Assembly: GCA_019009955.1 (NCBI GenBank)
Contig: CM032232.1
Location: forward strand, 54,507,501-54,571,500
Reading direction: 5' to 3'
From: Riptortus pedestris
Lineage: Eukaryota > Arthropoda > Insecta > Hemiptera > Alydidae
Length of the DNA stretch: 64,000 nucleotides
The notes below the pieces were generated by a model. The model had not been told where the DNA came from. It worked only from the letters and a program-made list of their open reading frames with translations, and made no database searches. Of the stretch, positions 1 to 10,340 are shown piece by piece (the first letter of the stretch is position 1; every line of letters starts with the position of its first letter). The translations under genes and the position numbers were made by a program.

Positions 1-60
1 CTTTTACCAACAGATTTTGGTAAATCGTAATATTTCCCAGCGTCTGCCGGTAAAAGTTGG
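1..60. repeat. TTTACC...GGTAAA palindromic units, left block
   Basis: Two short dyads: TTTACC at 3-8 pairs with GGTAAA at 19-24, and a degenerate TTTCCC at 33 pairs with GGTAAA at 49-54. They mirror the larger block at 661-905 on the other side of the integrase fragment. Confidence 0.6.
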
Positions 61-104
61 AATAAATGTTATTTGAAATGAAACATTTAGAATAAGTTTT
101 ATTA

Positions 105-618
105 TTATTTCTTGCAGCATGGGAGAAAATTGTGACACTTTGAATTGCACTTCATAATAGCTAACTTGCACAAACATTTCTTTTTTGAGTATTTTTTTAA
201 GCAGTTGCATTTGTTTGAAACCACCAACCAATGACTGTTGACGAACTGCGGTGCAAAATCTTATCTCTTCGTCGGGCACTTCATCAAGAGACATGAAATT
301 TTCGGTGCAAATTGTAAACTGATTACGTGAATATAATGTATCCAATTTTCCTGAAGAAGTTCCGAGTTGGTATAAACCATCTTCTTTCTTGACGATCACT
401 GCAATCATGTTTTTGGGGTCGGTTTTAAATCGGTCGACATCAGGAATTTTGATCCTCACGTTCTGGCCAACTTCGGGATCTGGGGATTTTCCTTTCGTCA
501 TTGTTCCCATTTTCTTGGCCTGTGATTCAAGACCTTCCCTTGCTGTTTGGCGAATTTCTTTGACAGAGCACATATTCTGTACGGTGGCAGATAACTTATT
601 ATTGGCACTTTCTTGATG
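105..618 (-). pseudogene. C-terminal fragment of a KRBA2-like integrase, frameshifted
   Basis: The minus-strand frame carries REGLESQAKKMGTMTKG, then GQNVRIKIPDVDRFKTDP and DGLYQLGTSSGKLDTLYSRN, then DEVPDEEIRFCTA. This matches the post-catalytic region of the integrase-derived proteins annotated in animals as KRAB-A domain-containing protein 2-like, which descend from mobile-element (Ginger/retroelement-type) integrases. The DDE catalytic core is absent: upstream (above about 620) homology ends, so the copy is 5'-truncated. At about 212-220 a one-base shift breaks the frame. The neighbouring frame from 213 down to a TAA at 105-107 encodes the family's Cys-rich tail, with KCNC, KKCLCK, KCNSKCH and PCCKK blocks. 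The coding piece sits inside an array of TTTACC/GGTAAA palindromes, probably part of the same element. It is a dead remnant. Confidence 0.75.
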
Positions 619-660
619 AAATTAGGGGGGGATATCCCTGTCCCCACTCCTCTTCACTGG

Positions 661-905
661 ACATTTATCAATGGGCATTGGGAAATCCGCACATTTACCA
701 AACAGCATTGGTAAAAGTACGAAATTTCACATTTATTTAATGTTTTTCGGACATTTACCATGCCAGACGGTAAATCCGGGGATTGACCAACCGCCAAGCG
801 GTAAAAGCTTGAATTTCATCTAAATTTCAGACTTTAACCAGTGCTCTTGGTAAATGCTAGGATTTACCGGTAAGTCCTGACATTTACCACACTTCGGGGT
901 TTTAC
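661..905. repeat. Array of TTTACC...GGTAAA palindromic units, right block
   Basis: Successive imperfect hairpins spaced about 30 bp apart. Examples are TTTACCA at 694 with TGGTAAA at 709, TTTACCA at 754 with CGGTAAA at 769, TGACCAA at 784 with CGGTAAA at 799, TTTAACC at 833 with TGGTAAA at 848, and TTTACCGGTAA at 863. Loop sequences differ while the arms are kept. The array ends in a (TA)n tract at about 913-958. Confidence 0.7.
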
Positions 906-922
906 AGTAACATATATATATA

Positions 923-962
<40 letters not shown>

Positions 963-1174
963 GGTTCTTGGACTAAGTAACACATTATGCATAACAACAT
1001 GATGTATTCATACACAAGATAATGTAATAATACTGATAATCATAATGAAAAAAAAGCGTTTAAGGTTTAACAAACTATTACAGAGAGAAATAAAACAGAT
1101 CTCGCTCACTAATAATATAGTTAAACATAAAATACAAAGAATGATGAATTAAATAATAATGGGATGGTAGAACT

Positions 1175-1588
1175 ATGCAGTCACTGAATGCGATCATTGA
1201 AGTAACTAGTGGGATGATTGGTCACACCTCGGGTTGTGATTTAGCTGAAGGTCTGGCCAAGTGGGAGGTAGTGGTTGGTCATATGGAGTCGAATGTTGTG
1301 GTTGATTCAAACTTCCATCTCATAAAGGGACAACGGGAACTTTTTTTAAACTTATCGATGAATAGTTGGTTATTAAAGGCTTTTGTTCCTATTTCTGGCA
1401 ACGGGAGTCGGGTAGGGTACAGCACATTGAAATGTCGTTTCAAGACAGGACCAGAGTACAATTTCACATTTTTGTGCCGAAAACCAGGACATTCTTCAAC
1501 ATCCTATACTGCCAAATCTCAGCGTTATCATGTTGCAATTGGTGTACCGTTACTGCCTACACTACTGATTAGGACCGCATACGATTAG
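1175..1588 (+). CDS. Unrecognised 137-codon open frame
   Basis: An uninterrupted plus-strand frame, longer than expected for DNA this AT-rich, with a start codon at 1175. I recognise no domain: no transmembrane run, no catalytic motif, one short Cys-containing stretch (FLCRKPGHSS). It lies between the integrase remnant and family A copies and may be part of an unrecognised mobile element. Codon structure gives no further support, and it may be a chance frame. Confidence 0.2.
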   Translation: MQSLNAIIEVTSGMIGHTSGCDLAEGLAKWEVVVGHMESNVVVDSNFHLIKGQRELFLNLSMNSWLLKAFVPISGNGSRVGYSTLKCRFKTGPEYNFTFLCRKPGHSSTSYTAKSQRYHVAIGVPLLPTLLIRTAYD

Positions 1589-1944
1589 CACTGGGCGAGG
1601 ATTTCACTTTGGGAGGTGTCATGATCGAACTCTGCTCCAAATCACATCTATTTGCCTTCAGCGGAATGCATCAACCTTTGACTACTTCGTGATAATCAAG
1701 AAATGGAATGAAAACGGGAATGTTGACAGCCTGTTCCTCTGAAGGGGATGTCAAAGGACACATTTAACAATGACGAAAGAGATGTCAAATCGATTTCAGG
1801 TGAAATTATCACAGCCATAGTTGATTGAACATTCCAAAATAGCCTTGAGTACATACTCACCACCTTTCCGCAAATTGGAAAAGTATCTCGTTCAATTATA
1901 ACTCATTATAGAGTCTTTGAAGATTCTATAACCCTCTCCCCCCG
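1589..1944. other. Interval with no recognised feature
   Basis: Moderately AT-rich sequence between the open frame and the first family A copy. No homology was seen on either strand. Confidence 0.4.
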
Positions 1945-2356
1945 TATAATAATGGTCACTTGAAAACAATTTTTGGTATTTTAGATTCAAATGATGTTGT
2001 TTATTATTTTATAATAGAATATTGTAAATGTAACATGAGCAGAAGTGGGGGTTTGCAGAAGGCTGAAAACTGAAAATTCAAATACCTTGGTTAATATTCA
2101 AAATAGTGAATAATTGTATAGAACAATATTAATAGTATATGTAATTTGCAATAAGATTGGTTGTGTTAAATTTTTCGATTTGACGTATAATAACGGAGAT
2201 ATTTCGAATTTTCGAAAACCCTCACCTCTAAACCCTACCAGTCACTAGTTCGATTTCAGCCATTAACGAACTTGATCTTTCATTTTACAAAAAAACGATT
2301 AAATATTGAGTTCGGTAACGATAAAACAAAAGTTGTGACCGCTAGAGCGTTAATTC

Positions 2357-2436
<80 letters not shown>

Positions 2437-2510
2437 GAATGGGTCTCATTTTCGTCATCTCTTGTGTAGGAACGATGGATATTTGAAGAAATGTTTAAAT
2501 ATGCAAAAAT
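1945..2510 (+). repeat. Family A copy 1 (type I body, both ends truncated)
   Basis: It matches the family body: GTATAATAA, AACATGAGCAGAAGTGGGGG, AAGGCTGAAAACTGAAAA, GTTAATATTCAA, TTTTTCGATTTGACG, CGGAGATATTTCGAATTTTC, CCATTAACGAACTTGATCTT, CCGCTAGAGCGTTAA. A (TA)n core at about 2362-2432 follows. The core is flanked by ATTCAAAATTA and TAATTTTGAAT, so the whole centre is self-complementary. Head and terminal hairpin are missing. Confidence 0.75.
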
Positions 2511-2575
2511 GCAGAAGAGCGGGATAAAATATTTTTAATTCATTACACTGCCAGAAATTGGGTGGTAGTTAAAAA

Positions 2576-3220
2576 GTCCGTCACGCAGGCGCTGCCTAAA
2601 CTAAGCAGATTTCCCACATGAAGTTTTACAATAGAGAAATCTGCCTAATAACAACTGTAGTAGTAAGAAACCTCTAAACCTAAAACATTATTTAGGGCGT
2701 AATAACCCAGTAGTTTCTAGCCCCAAAAAACAGTTAACCTAACCTCTAAACCTATTCACGAGGGACGAATAGTTATGGAAACGGCCACCAGAGCTCTCGG
2801 CGGAAAGTCCGAACAGCCTACTGGTGACCACACGCAGAATACAAATGCAAATTTCTCGGTTAATATTCAAGATAGAGAATAAGTGTATATACCAATATTT
2901 ATAGTAAATTTAATTTGCATTAAGATTGTTTCTGTACAATTTTTCGATCCAACGTATAGTAACGGAGGTGTTTCGAGTTTTCGAAAATCCCTCCCTCTAA
3001 ACCCCCCCTCCCACTGGTCCGATTTCAGCCGTTAACGAACTTGATCTTTCTTTTTTCATAAAACGCTTAAATATGAAGTTTGGTAAGGATCAAACAAAAA
3101 TATATATATATATACAGGTAACGGACCTCATATATTCGTATCTATATAGGATCGATGGACATTTGAAGAAAAATGTCGAAAATTCCGTCATATACAACCT
3201 CAATAGCTGATTTCCCTTAA
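2576..3220 (+). repeat. Family A copy 2 (type II head)
   Basis: It begins GTCCGTCACGCAGG and AAGCAGATTTCCCAC, then carries the type II head (CTATTCACGAGGGACGAATA, CGGCCACCAGAGCTCTCGG), the shared body and a short (TA)n. It breaks off at GCTGATTTCCCTTAA, losing half of the terminal hairpin. An extra CTCTAAACCTA-rich stretch sits in the head. Confidence 0.8.
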
Positions 3221-3261
3221 GATATATATATAAAATGTGGTTAGAGGACCTCATTTTGACC

Positions 3262-3398
3262 AGGTTTCATTATAATAAAGGTTTAGGATCGGCAGACATT
3301 TGAAGAAAAATGGGAGAACTCCTTGGTATTAGTTTCGAACCGAGCTGCGTGTCTTAATTCAACCCCCATCTTTAAAATGAATTTCATTTCTAAAAATG
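3262..3398 (+). repeat. 137-bp direct duplication, copy 1
   Basis: AGGTTTCATTATAATAAAGG through ATTTCATTTCTAAAAATG is repeated with few changes at 4453-4589. The LINE tail lies between the two copies. Confidence 0.85.
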
Positions 3399-3678
3399 GT
3401 ACTTAAAAATGTGGTTAGAGGTCAGCTGGCCTCACCTGGTCAAGACCAGGATAAAAATAAACATCATTACCTCCATTTGATAACTTTCATACTTATTAGT
3501 AGTAACAGTTACCAGATCCTGGCCATCATCAGTTACCAGGTATATTGGCCATCAGAGGAAACGGATCCTTCTTTCCATTGCAGGCTCTCAATTTGAGGCT
3601 GAGAAACTTGAATACGAACAAATAGATGTATTAAATGAAGACATTTCAAGATAAACAAAACACCTCATCTTAGATACA

Positions 3679-3948
3679 TGGCAAACCGACAGGACTAACA
3701 CAAGTACTGACAACAAGCTACGAACTATTAAGAACACTATTTGCATGTGGCCGTCAAGTTTTAGATAATCCAGAAGAGAAGAAGTAGATCTCTCGAGACT
3801 TAGAATCGGCCACACCAAATTAGCATATTCATGCATAATGACAAGGACTGACAGACATACATTCTCAACTTGTAACATTCCCTTGTCGATAAGACATGTA
3901 CTGACAGAATGCCGAAAACGACAATACCTGGAATTCTGTATTTTATAG
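3679..3948 (+). pseudogene. C-terminal fragment of a jockey-like non-LTR retrotransposon
   Basis: The frame reads WQTDRTNTSTDNKLRTIKNT, ...WPSSFR, an internal TAA, then SRREEVDLSRLRIGHTKLAY, IMTRTDRHTFSTCNIPLSIR and HVLTECRKRQYL before a TAG at 3946-3948. This is the segment after the RNase H domain of jockey/R1-type LINE ORF2 proteins, which carries a CX2CX7HX4C zinc motif. Here the first Cys of that motif is replaced (Phe) and there is one nonsense codon, so it is dead. The reverse transcriptase and endonuclease are absent, as expected of a 5'-truncated insertion. A strong hairpin follows the stop codon. Confidence 0.8.
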
Positions 3949-3950
3949 TC

Positions 3951-3995
3951 ATAGTTGGTGGATGATCAATATCCCATTGATCATCTACCAACTAT
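3951..3995. repeat. 20-bp stem hairpin just after the LINE stop codon
   Basis: 3951-3970 pairs with 3976-3995 (19 of 20 positions) around a 5-nt loop ATCCC. The stem reads ATAGTTGGTGGATGATCAAT. Its position three bases after the stop suggests a structured LINE 3'UTR. Confidence 0.85.
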
Positions 3996-4452
3996 GATAT
4001 CACCAATTTTATTTTTTGTTCTATGTTCACTTTTAAAATGTTTATCTATTTCACTTTTGTTATTTGGCATTGCTTTTTGGTATTTGTTGTTGTTATCTCT
4101 TATATATTTTACTTTTGTTATTTCACTTAGTACAATTTTTGACTTTTGAAAGTGCAAATCCACCTTCATCAGCCAGCCATAATTTTGATAACCACTCCTG
4201 TCTTGAGACGATGCCCTGCCTAGAGCAACTTATGTTTATCTCAGCGCACTCTTAAGTGACAATGAAGAGAATTGTGAATGGGCTGGTTAACATTTGGGTC
4301 ACGTGATTAATGAAGTTTCTTGAGGATTCTGCTAAAAATTGTTTCTAACTATAAACAATAGAATCCAAAGAATAATAAAGTAGTAGATCATTAGGGTCTT
4401 ATTTGTAGCAAAAGATCTTAAGGAGTTGTTCAGAAAGGGAAATCAGCTTACA

Positions 4453-4589
4453 AGGTTTCATTATAAATAAAGGTTTAGGATTCGGCATACTTCAAAGGGA
4501 ATGGGAGAACTCCTTGGTATTAGTTTCGAACCGTGCTGCGCGTCTTAATTCAACCCCCATCTTTAAAATGAATTTCATTTCTAAAAATG
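4453..4589 (+). repeat. 137-bp direct duplication, copy 2
   Basis: Second copy of the block at 3262-3398. Both share GGGAGAACTCCTTGGTATTA and TTCAACCCCCATCTTTAAAA. Confidence 0.85.
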
Positions 4590-4861
4590 ATTTATAAAGT
4601 GTATGAAAGGGCTAATTTAATGTTCAGAGAAACCCTTTGACTGATGGCAGAAGCGTTGGCGCAAAGTGTCTTTCATTTGTGTATTTATTTATTTTTTTTA
4701 TTTTAATTTCATTTGAAAATAAAATAAAGGGACACCATGTTGTTTTAAGTAATTTACATTTTCTCCAATTCCTCTTTTTGTTATTCCATGCTTGTATAAC
4801 GCATTTTTTTGTCTCCCACAAATGTTTTCTTTGGTATGCAGTATTTGCTGAGAAAAAAAAA

Positions 4862-5337
4862 AAGTCCGTCACGCAGGAGCTGCGTAAACTAAGCAGATTT
4901 CCCATGTGAAGTTTTACGATAGAGAAATCTGCCTAATAATAACAGTAGCAGTCACCTATTCACGAGGACGAATAGTTAGGGAAACGGCCGCACTAGCGCT
5001 CGGAGAAAACTCAGGAACATAGCCAACTCCTGCTGACCACACACACAATGCAAATGCAAATATCTCGGTTAATATTCAAGATAGAGAATAAATGTATATA
5101 ACAATATTTCTAGTAAATTTAATTTGCAATAAGATTGGTTCTATAGAATTTTTTGATCCGACGTATGGTAACGGAGATATTTCGAATTTTCGAAAATCCT
5201 CCCTCTAAACCCCCCCTCCCACTGGTCTGATTTCAGCCATTAACGAACTTGATCTGTCTTTTTGCATAAAACGTTTAAATATCGAGTTTGGTAACGAGCA
5301 AACAAAAATTGCGACCGCTAGAGCGTTAACAGACAAA

Positions 5338-5392
<55 letters not shown>

Positions 5393-5511
5393 GAACGGAC
5401 CTCATTTTCGTCATCTCCTGGGTAGGATCGATGGACATTTGAAGAAACTTTCGAAAATTGCGTCATGAGTACGACCTCAATAGCTGATTTCCCTTATGGG
5501 TAATCTGCTAA
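4862..5511 (+). repeat. Family A copy 3, full-length type II
   Basis: The best complete short form, about 650 bp. It preserves GTCCGTCACGCAGGAGCTGC, the AAGCAGATTTCCC motif, the type II head, the body, CCGCTAGAGCGTTAACAGAC, a (TA)n core at about 5341-5386, TTTTGAACGGACCTCATTTT, GGATCGATGGACATTTGAAG, and the end CTCAATAGCTGATTTCCCTT...TAATCTGCTAA. It is inserted at an A-run. No target-site duplication is visible. Confidence 0.85.
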
Positions 5512-5862
5512 AATGTTACCTTATATTTTTAATGAAAAAGGCCAGGGGTAACTAATAAGCAGATTTCCTACCCACTGAATGACACTCTGATGACGCCATC
5601 TCACATTTAATTATATATTTTTCCTATAAGAAGAAGCTTACGTAAAATGTATTTGTTTTTAAGCTAAGCATGACAATATAAGTATGTATTAACCATCTAC
5701 ATATCAAAAACACAATGTAAGTCATAATGTTTTATTTTTGTACGTTTGTTACATAATTGTTATTTGTCTACGTTCCAAAATAATATAAAAAGTGCTTATT
5801 ACATATAATAAAATAAAAGTATACAATAATATATGAAAGATAACGGATAATGTGTGTATGTG

Positions 5863-5916
<54 letters not shown>

Positions 5917-6358
5917 CACACATACATACTTGCTTAATGTAATTAGAAGAAATAATATAGTTTTTATTTCTTAAAATATGTACCATATTAATGAATATTA
6001 TTAATAACTAACAAGAATATATCATAACCAGCATCCTTGAAAAGTAACTTTTAAACTCCATAAATAGTTTTAGATTCTGAATGTTCTATTTCTTTCCTTG
6101 TCAGAGTCTGAATGTTCAGCTGAACTGTTATATATTATGGTTTTTTTTTTTTTTTTTCAAGTTCAGGCTATGAAGAAATTACTCTCTAAACAATTTCGGC
6201 CTCAAGTGGAAATAACTGATCTCTTCCTATAATTTCTGTTGCTGAGTATTTACATGTGCAGTAAAAACGTCTGCTAAACCTCTTGTACTCCTTCCTTTTC
6301 CAGTTCTTTACTAAAGAAATTTGGAGTTTCAGTGTTTCAAACTCAAACTGATTTCGTT
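5512..6358. other. AT-rich interval with TG/TA microsatellite
   Basis: It contains a (TG)n tract with TA flanks at about 5860-5915, a T-run near 6145, and a lone AAGCAGATTTCC near 5557 that may be a family A scrap. No coding evidence. Confidence 0.6.
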
Positions 6359-6611
6359 TTAGCAGATTTCCCTTAAGGGAAATCAGCTATTGAGGTTGTA
6401 CTCATGACGGAATTTTCGATTTTTTTCTTCAAATGTCCATCGATCCTACCTAGGAGATGACGAAAATGAGGTCCGTTCAAAACTGTATATATATATATAT
6501 ATATATATATCAGCCATTAACGAACTTGATCTTTCATTTTACAAAAAAAACGATTAAATATTGACTTCGATAACGATAAAACAAAAATTGCGACTGCTAG
6601 AGCGTTAATTC

Positions 6612-6685
<74 letters not shown>

Positions 6686-7479
6686 ATCTATCTATCTATA
6701 TATTTGTCTGTTACCGCTCTAGCGGTCGCAATTTTTGTGTATTCGTTACCAAACTCGATATTTAGTCGTTTTATGTAAAAAGAAAGATCAAGTTCGTTAA
6801 CGGCTGAAATCGGACCAGGGGGAGGGGGGGGGTTTAGAGGGGGAGAATTTTGAAAATTCGAAATATCTCCGTTACTATAAGTCGGATCGAAAAAGTGTAT
6901 AGAATCAATCTTATTGAAAATTAAATACACTATAAATGATGTTATATACATTTATTCTCTATCTTGAATATTAACCGAGATATTTACATTTTTCAGTTTT
7001 CAGCCTTCAGTAAACCCCCACTTCTACTAGTGTTGCATAAATAATTCTCTGTTATATAATAAAAGATATTAATTGAAGCCTAAATACCAAATATTGTTTT
7101 CATTGAACTTTTACTTTGTGAGATATATGCAAATACGTTCTGTTGACCCCCCCCCCTTCTTTTGTTTTTGGATTACTAAAATTTGAGTGATTGAGAAAAA
7201 ACTGATTCTGATTCATTACAAATTACACCACTAGCTTTAGTAAATTGTTTTCAATAAAATTAATATGTTATATTCAAATATATTCCATTAATTGTTTGTC
7301 TTTCCGGTCTATCTATGCAGCACTACGAGGTTGGCTTGCTTGCTTGTTTACAATTCAGCCTTGTATTGTACATTTACTGAGCATTCACGGCTGTGTTACC
7401 TGTATGTATATTTATCTATTGTAAACCTTCACGTGGGAAATCTGCTTAGTTTACGCAGCCCCTGCGTGACGGACTTTTT
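6359..7479 (-). repeat. Family A copy 4, full-length type I with an internal inverted piece
   Basis: Minus-strand copy with both ends: TTAGCAGATTTCCCTTAAGG at 6359 (the CTAA hairpin end) and CAGCCCCTGCGTGACGGAC at about 7456-7474 (the head). It carries the long type I head with TTTTGGATTACTAAAATTTGA and AGCATTCACGG. At 6511-6616 a plus-oriented piece of another copy lies between two (TA)n tracts. Confidence 0.85.
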
Positions 7480-8068
7480 GTCATTCGATTAAACCGTTTT
7501 GAAAAAAAAAGAAAAGGTTTTCTTTGAAATTGGAATACTGACCGAATTTACAAGGCCCGAGGGACGCAAACTTTAAAATTCTAATATATATGTAAAACGT
7601 TTAACTTAACTCTGGTTTTAGTTGCCTCTCTAACAACTTTTGTACTCTTTCTCAGGGGATTCTGTTGAACAAATGGATTGGGATGATGTTCAGGAAACCG
7701 ACGAATTCCGAACTCATTTATTGATTTCTTCTTCATCCTATTCTACAGAAACCTTTGAGGAAGATTGATAGTATCACAGTACACAGAATAGTATCACAAT
7801 ACACTGAATAGTATCGCAATGTGCTGAAACAGATAGACTTCATATAAATATGTTAAACTCAGATCAATGGATTAAGGACGTCTAGATTGAAACTGGTTTT
7901 CCTGTTATTTTACCCGGAAAATCCTCTTAGAAACTATCTAAGCTGAAACATACTTTAAACGAAACATTTATCTTTCTATTTATTTTGCTTCTGATTAGCT
8001 TAATTAACTGCCGATTGAATATACTGTCATTTAGCCAGAAACTAAATGAAGGTAATTAATTGGAGTGT
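7480..8068. repeat. Intergenic interval with a three-unit 20-bp tandem repeat
   Basis: AGTATCACAGTACACAGAAT at 7770 is followed by two variants, AGTATCACAATACACTGAAT and AGTATCGCAATGTGCTGAAA. The rest shows no recognisable feature. Confidence 0.6.
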
Positions 8069-8309
8069 TTAACCTTCCAGTGATAACGTTGGGTCCCACA
8101 GACCCATAATTTCCTTTTTCGTCATAATTACACCCTTAAAAATTGTCTTATTGTTATAATCTCTCATATAGCCTCTTTGGAACTCCAGTCAAAACCTGTC
8201 ATGATTTCATTTATTGTTTACCCCCAATCAGTTATCAGCAGTCGTCCATTGAAGTGTGTCTAGGGTCCCACAGACCCGACGTTACCACTAAAGTGACTTA
8301 TATTTCAAA

Positions 8310-10340
8310 ATGGCTTCATCATCAAAACTGGAATTTTTCGATCTAAATAAAAAAGGAGACGTTACTAAACTTCATAAAATGTTAGAAGAAGAAGAAATGG
8401 CATTGAATGAAATTTTATTATCAAGTGATGATGAGGATACTGATCCTAATTATTGTGAAGTTTCTGATCACGATTTGGAGAGTGAAGGAGAGTATCATGT
8501 AAGTTATTATATTTATTTGCATTTATAATCCTCAGTTAGCCACAAAACAAAACTGATTGTTACAGTAATACTATTGTTAAATTGTAATTTGTAAATTATA
8601 GGTATTATTATTTAAAAATTATAATTTTACAATAGTGTTACTGTAACAATCACATTTGTTTGGTGGCACACTAAATATTATATAAAATAATTTTATTTCA
8701 GGAAGGTGAGACTGAAACTAATTTACAACCCGAAAAAGAAAATGAAGTGGACAGAAATATTTATATTGGAAAGGATAAAACAACTAAATGGAGGAAAGAT
8801 AATCCACCTTTAGGCGTGCGGACAAGAAGGCATAACATCGTTATACATTTGCCAGGTGTTATTGGGGCAGCTAAATCAGCCAAATCTGAATTTGATTGTT
8901 GGAGCTTATTTCTTACACCAGGTATGCTCAAAATTGAGGATACTACTAATATTTACATTGGTATGCAGACGAAAAATTATGCAAATATAAAAGTTAAGTC
9001 GGTGAATCAAGCTGAAATAAAATGTACTTTTGGACTTCTTTACTTGGCAGGCATCCACAAAGAAGGCCGGACCAATATCGAAGAATTTTGGGATGATGAC
9101 GGAACCGGGATGGACTTGTTCATTGCCAGTTTGTCGCTCCAACGCTTTAGAATTATACTCCGAATGCTTAGGTTCGACGATAAAAATACACGGAGAGAAA
9201 GATCCTCAAAAGATAATTTAGCTCCAATTAGAGAGATATATGAAGAATTTGTAGGCAACTGAAAAAGTTCATATTCAATCGGTGAATATGCTACTTTAGA
9301 TGAAATGGTCCCTGCCTTTTGAGGGAGATGCCCATTTAGGGTTTATATGCCCAACAAGCCTAGTAAATATGGGATAAAAATATATGCTGCTGTTGACTCA
9401 AGGATGTATTATACTCTCAACCTCGAAGTATATACTGGAAGGCAGCCGTCTGAAGAATTTCATTTGAGCAATAAATCTGTTGACGTTGTAGAAAGGTTAT
9501 GCCAGCCAATTTATAACACTAGAAGAAATGTTACTTTTGATAACTGGTTTTCCAGTTACCCCATTGCACAAAAAATGTTATCAAAATACAATTTAACAGT
9601 CGTTGGGACTCTAAAGATTAATTAACTACCGGCTGAATTTACTCTAAAAGGCGTCCTGTACATTCAAACTTGTTTGGGTTTCGAGAATCGGCTACAATTG
9701 TATCATATATACCAAAAAAATGTAAGGTGGTTAATGTAATTTCTACCATGCATAATGATAAAAAAATCGATGAAGATTCAGGGGAGAAATGTAAACCTGA
9801 AATAATTACATTTTATAACGCCACAAAAGGTGGCGTTGACGTTGTTGATAAACTGTGTTCAGCGTACGACGTGTCCAGAAATTCCAGAAGATAGCCCCTC
9901 ACAATATTTTTCACGTTGGTGAATATAGCGACCGTGAATTCTCACATAATTTATAAAAACAACAACAAATCACTTGAAGAACGAAGACTATTCATAAAAA
10001 AAACTAGGTATTTTATTTTTATACTTATTATGAGAGATTAACTTTTTATTGAAATAGTAATATTTTTATTTTCCACTTTTTATAGCTAAGTCATTAATAT
10101 TGGAAAATTTGAAGGCAAGAGCAGAAAATCTGTACCTCAAGAAAAGTACCAGGGCCCTTGCTCAAAAGTATAGCGGCTCTACAGCGCCAAAATTGCAGCC
10201 TCCTGAACCAAACAAGCGTGGGCGATGTGTTTATTGCAAAGACATCAAAAGCAGATATTATTGTTCCAAATGTTATGTATTTATATATATGTCTAAAACA
10301 TGCAGATATGATTTGTCCTGATTGTAATAAAGATAATTAA
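8310..10340 (+). pseudogene. piggyBac transposase, broken, two introns
   Basis: DDD-type transposase that excises and pastes at TTAA. The start at 8310 gives MASSSKLEFFD and an acidic N-terminus (LLSSDDEDTD). A GTAAGT donor at 8499 and a TTTCAG acceptor ending 8701 keep frame into YIGKDKTTKWR, IEEFWDDDGTGM and LRFDD. All three catalytic Asp codons survive: TLDEM at 9299, TFDNWF at 9539 and GGVDVVD at 9838. Breaks: TGA at 9260 (where the family has NC), TGA at 9320 (PAF*GRCPF), TAA at 9623, a frameshift near 9648, and TAG at 9892 (SRR*PL, usually Trp). A second candidate intron is 10008-10085. The C-terminal zinc motif (CVYC, CSKC, then CPDC in another frame) needs one more shift near 10290. 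About 600 residues if intact, normal for the family. Confidence 0.9.
8539..8667. repeat. 129-bp fold-back element inside piggyBac intron 1
   Basis: GCCACAAAACAAAA...TGATTGTTACAGTAATACTA on the left is matched in inverse on the right (TAGTGTTACTGTAACAATCA...TTTGTTTGGTGGC). The arms are about 55 bp around a short AT-rich centre. It lies wholly within the candidate first intron and may be a MITE insertion or a structured intron. Confidence 0.75.

Noticed and set aside
2272..2469. Frames rich in Tyr-Ile repeats here and at other (TA)n tracts (5205, 46639, 52541, 59173)
   Set aside because: Produced by (TA)n cores of family A; the same non-coding sequence recurs in many copies with different frames.
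3588..3878. 96-codon minus-strand frame
   Set aside because: It is the antisense of the LINE C-terminal coding sequence, which reads sensibly on the plus strand.
6359..7479. Family A as a TIR-bearing MITE
   Set aside because: The inverted AGCAGATTTCCC motifs are not at equal distance from the two ends, there is no target duplication, and the CTAA hairpin end fits a rolling-circle type better.
8906..9258. Antisense and shifted frames within the piggyBac transposase
   Set aside because: Shadows of the real transposase frame, which matches the family.
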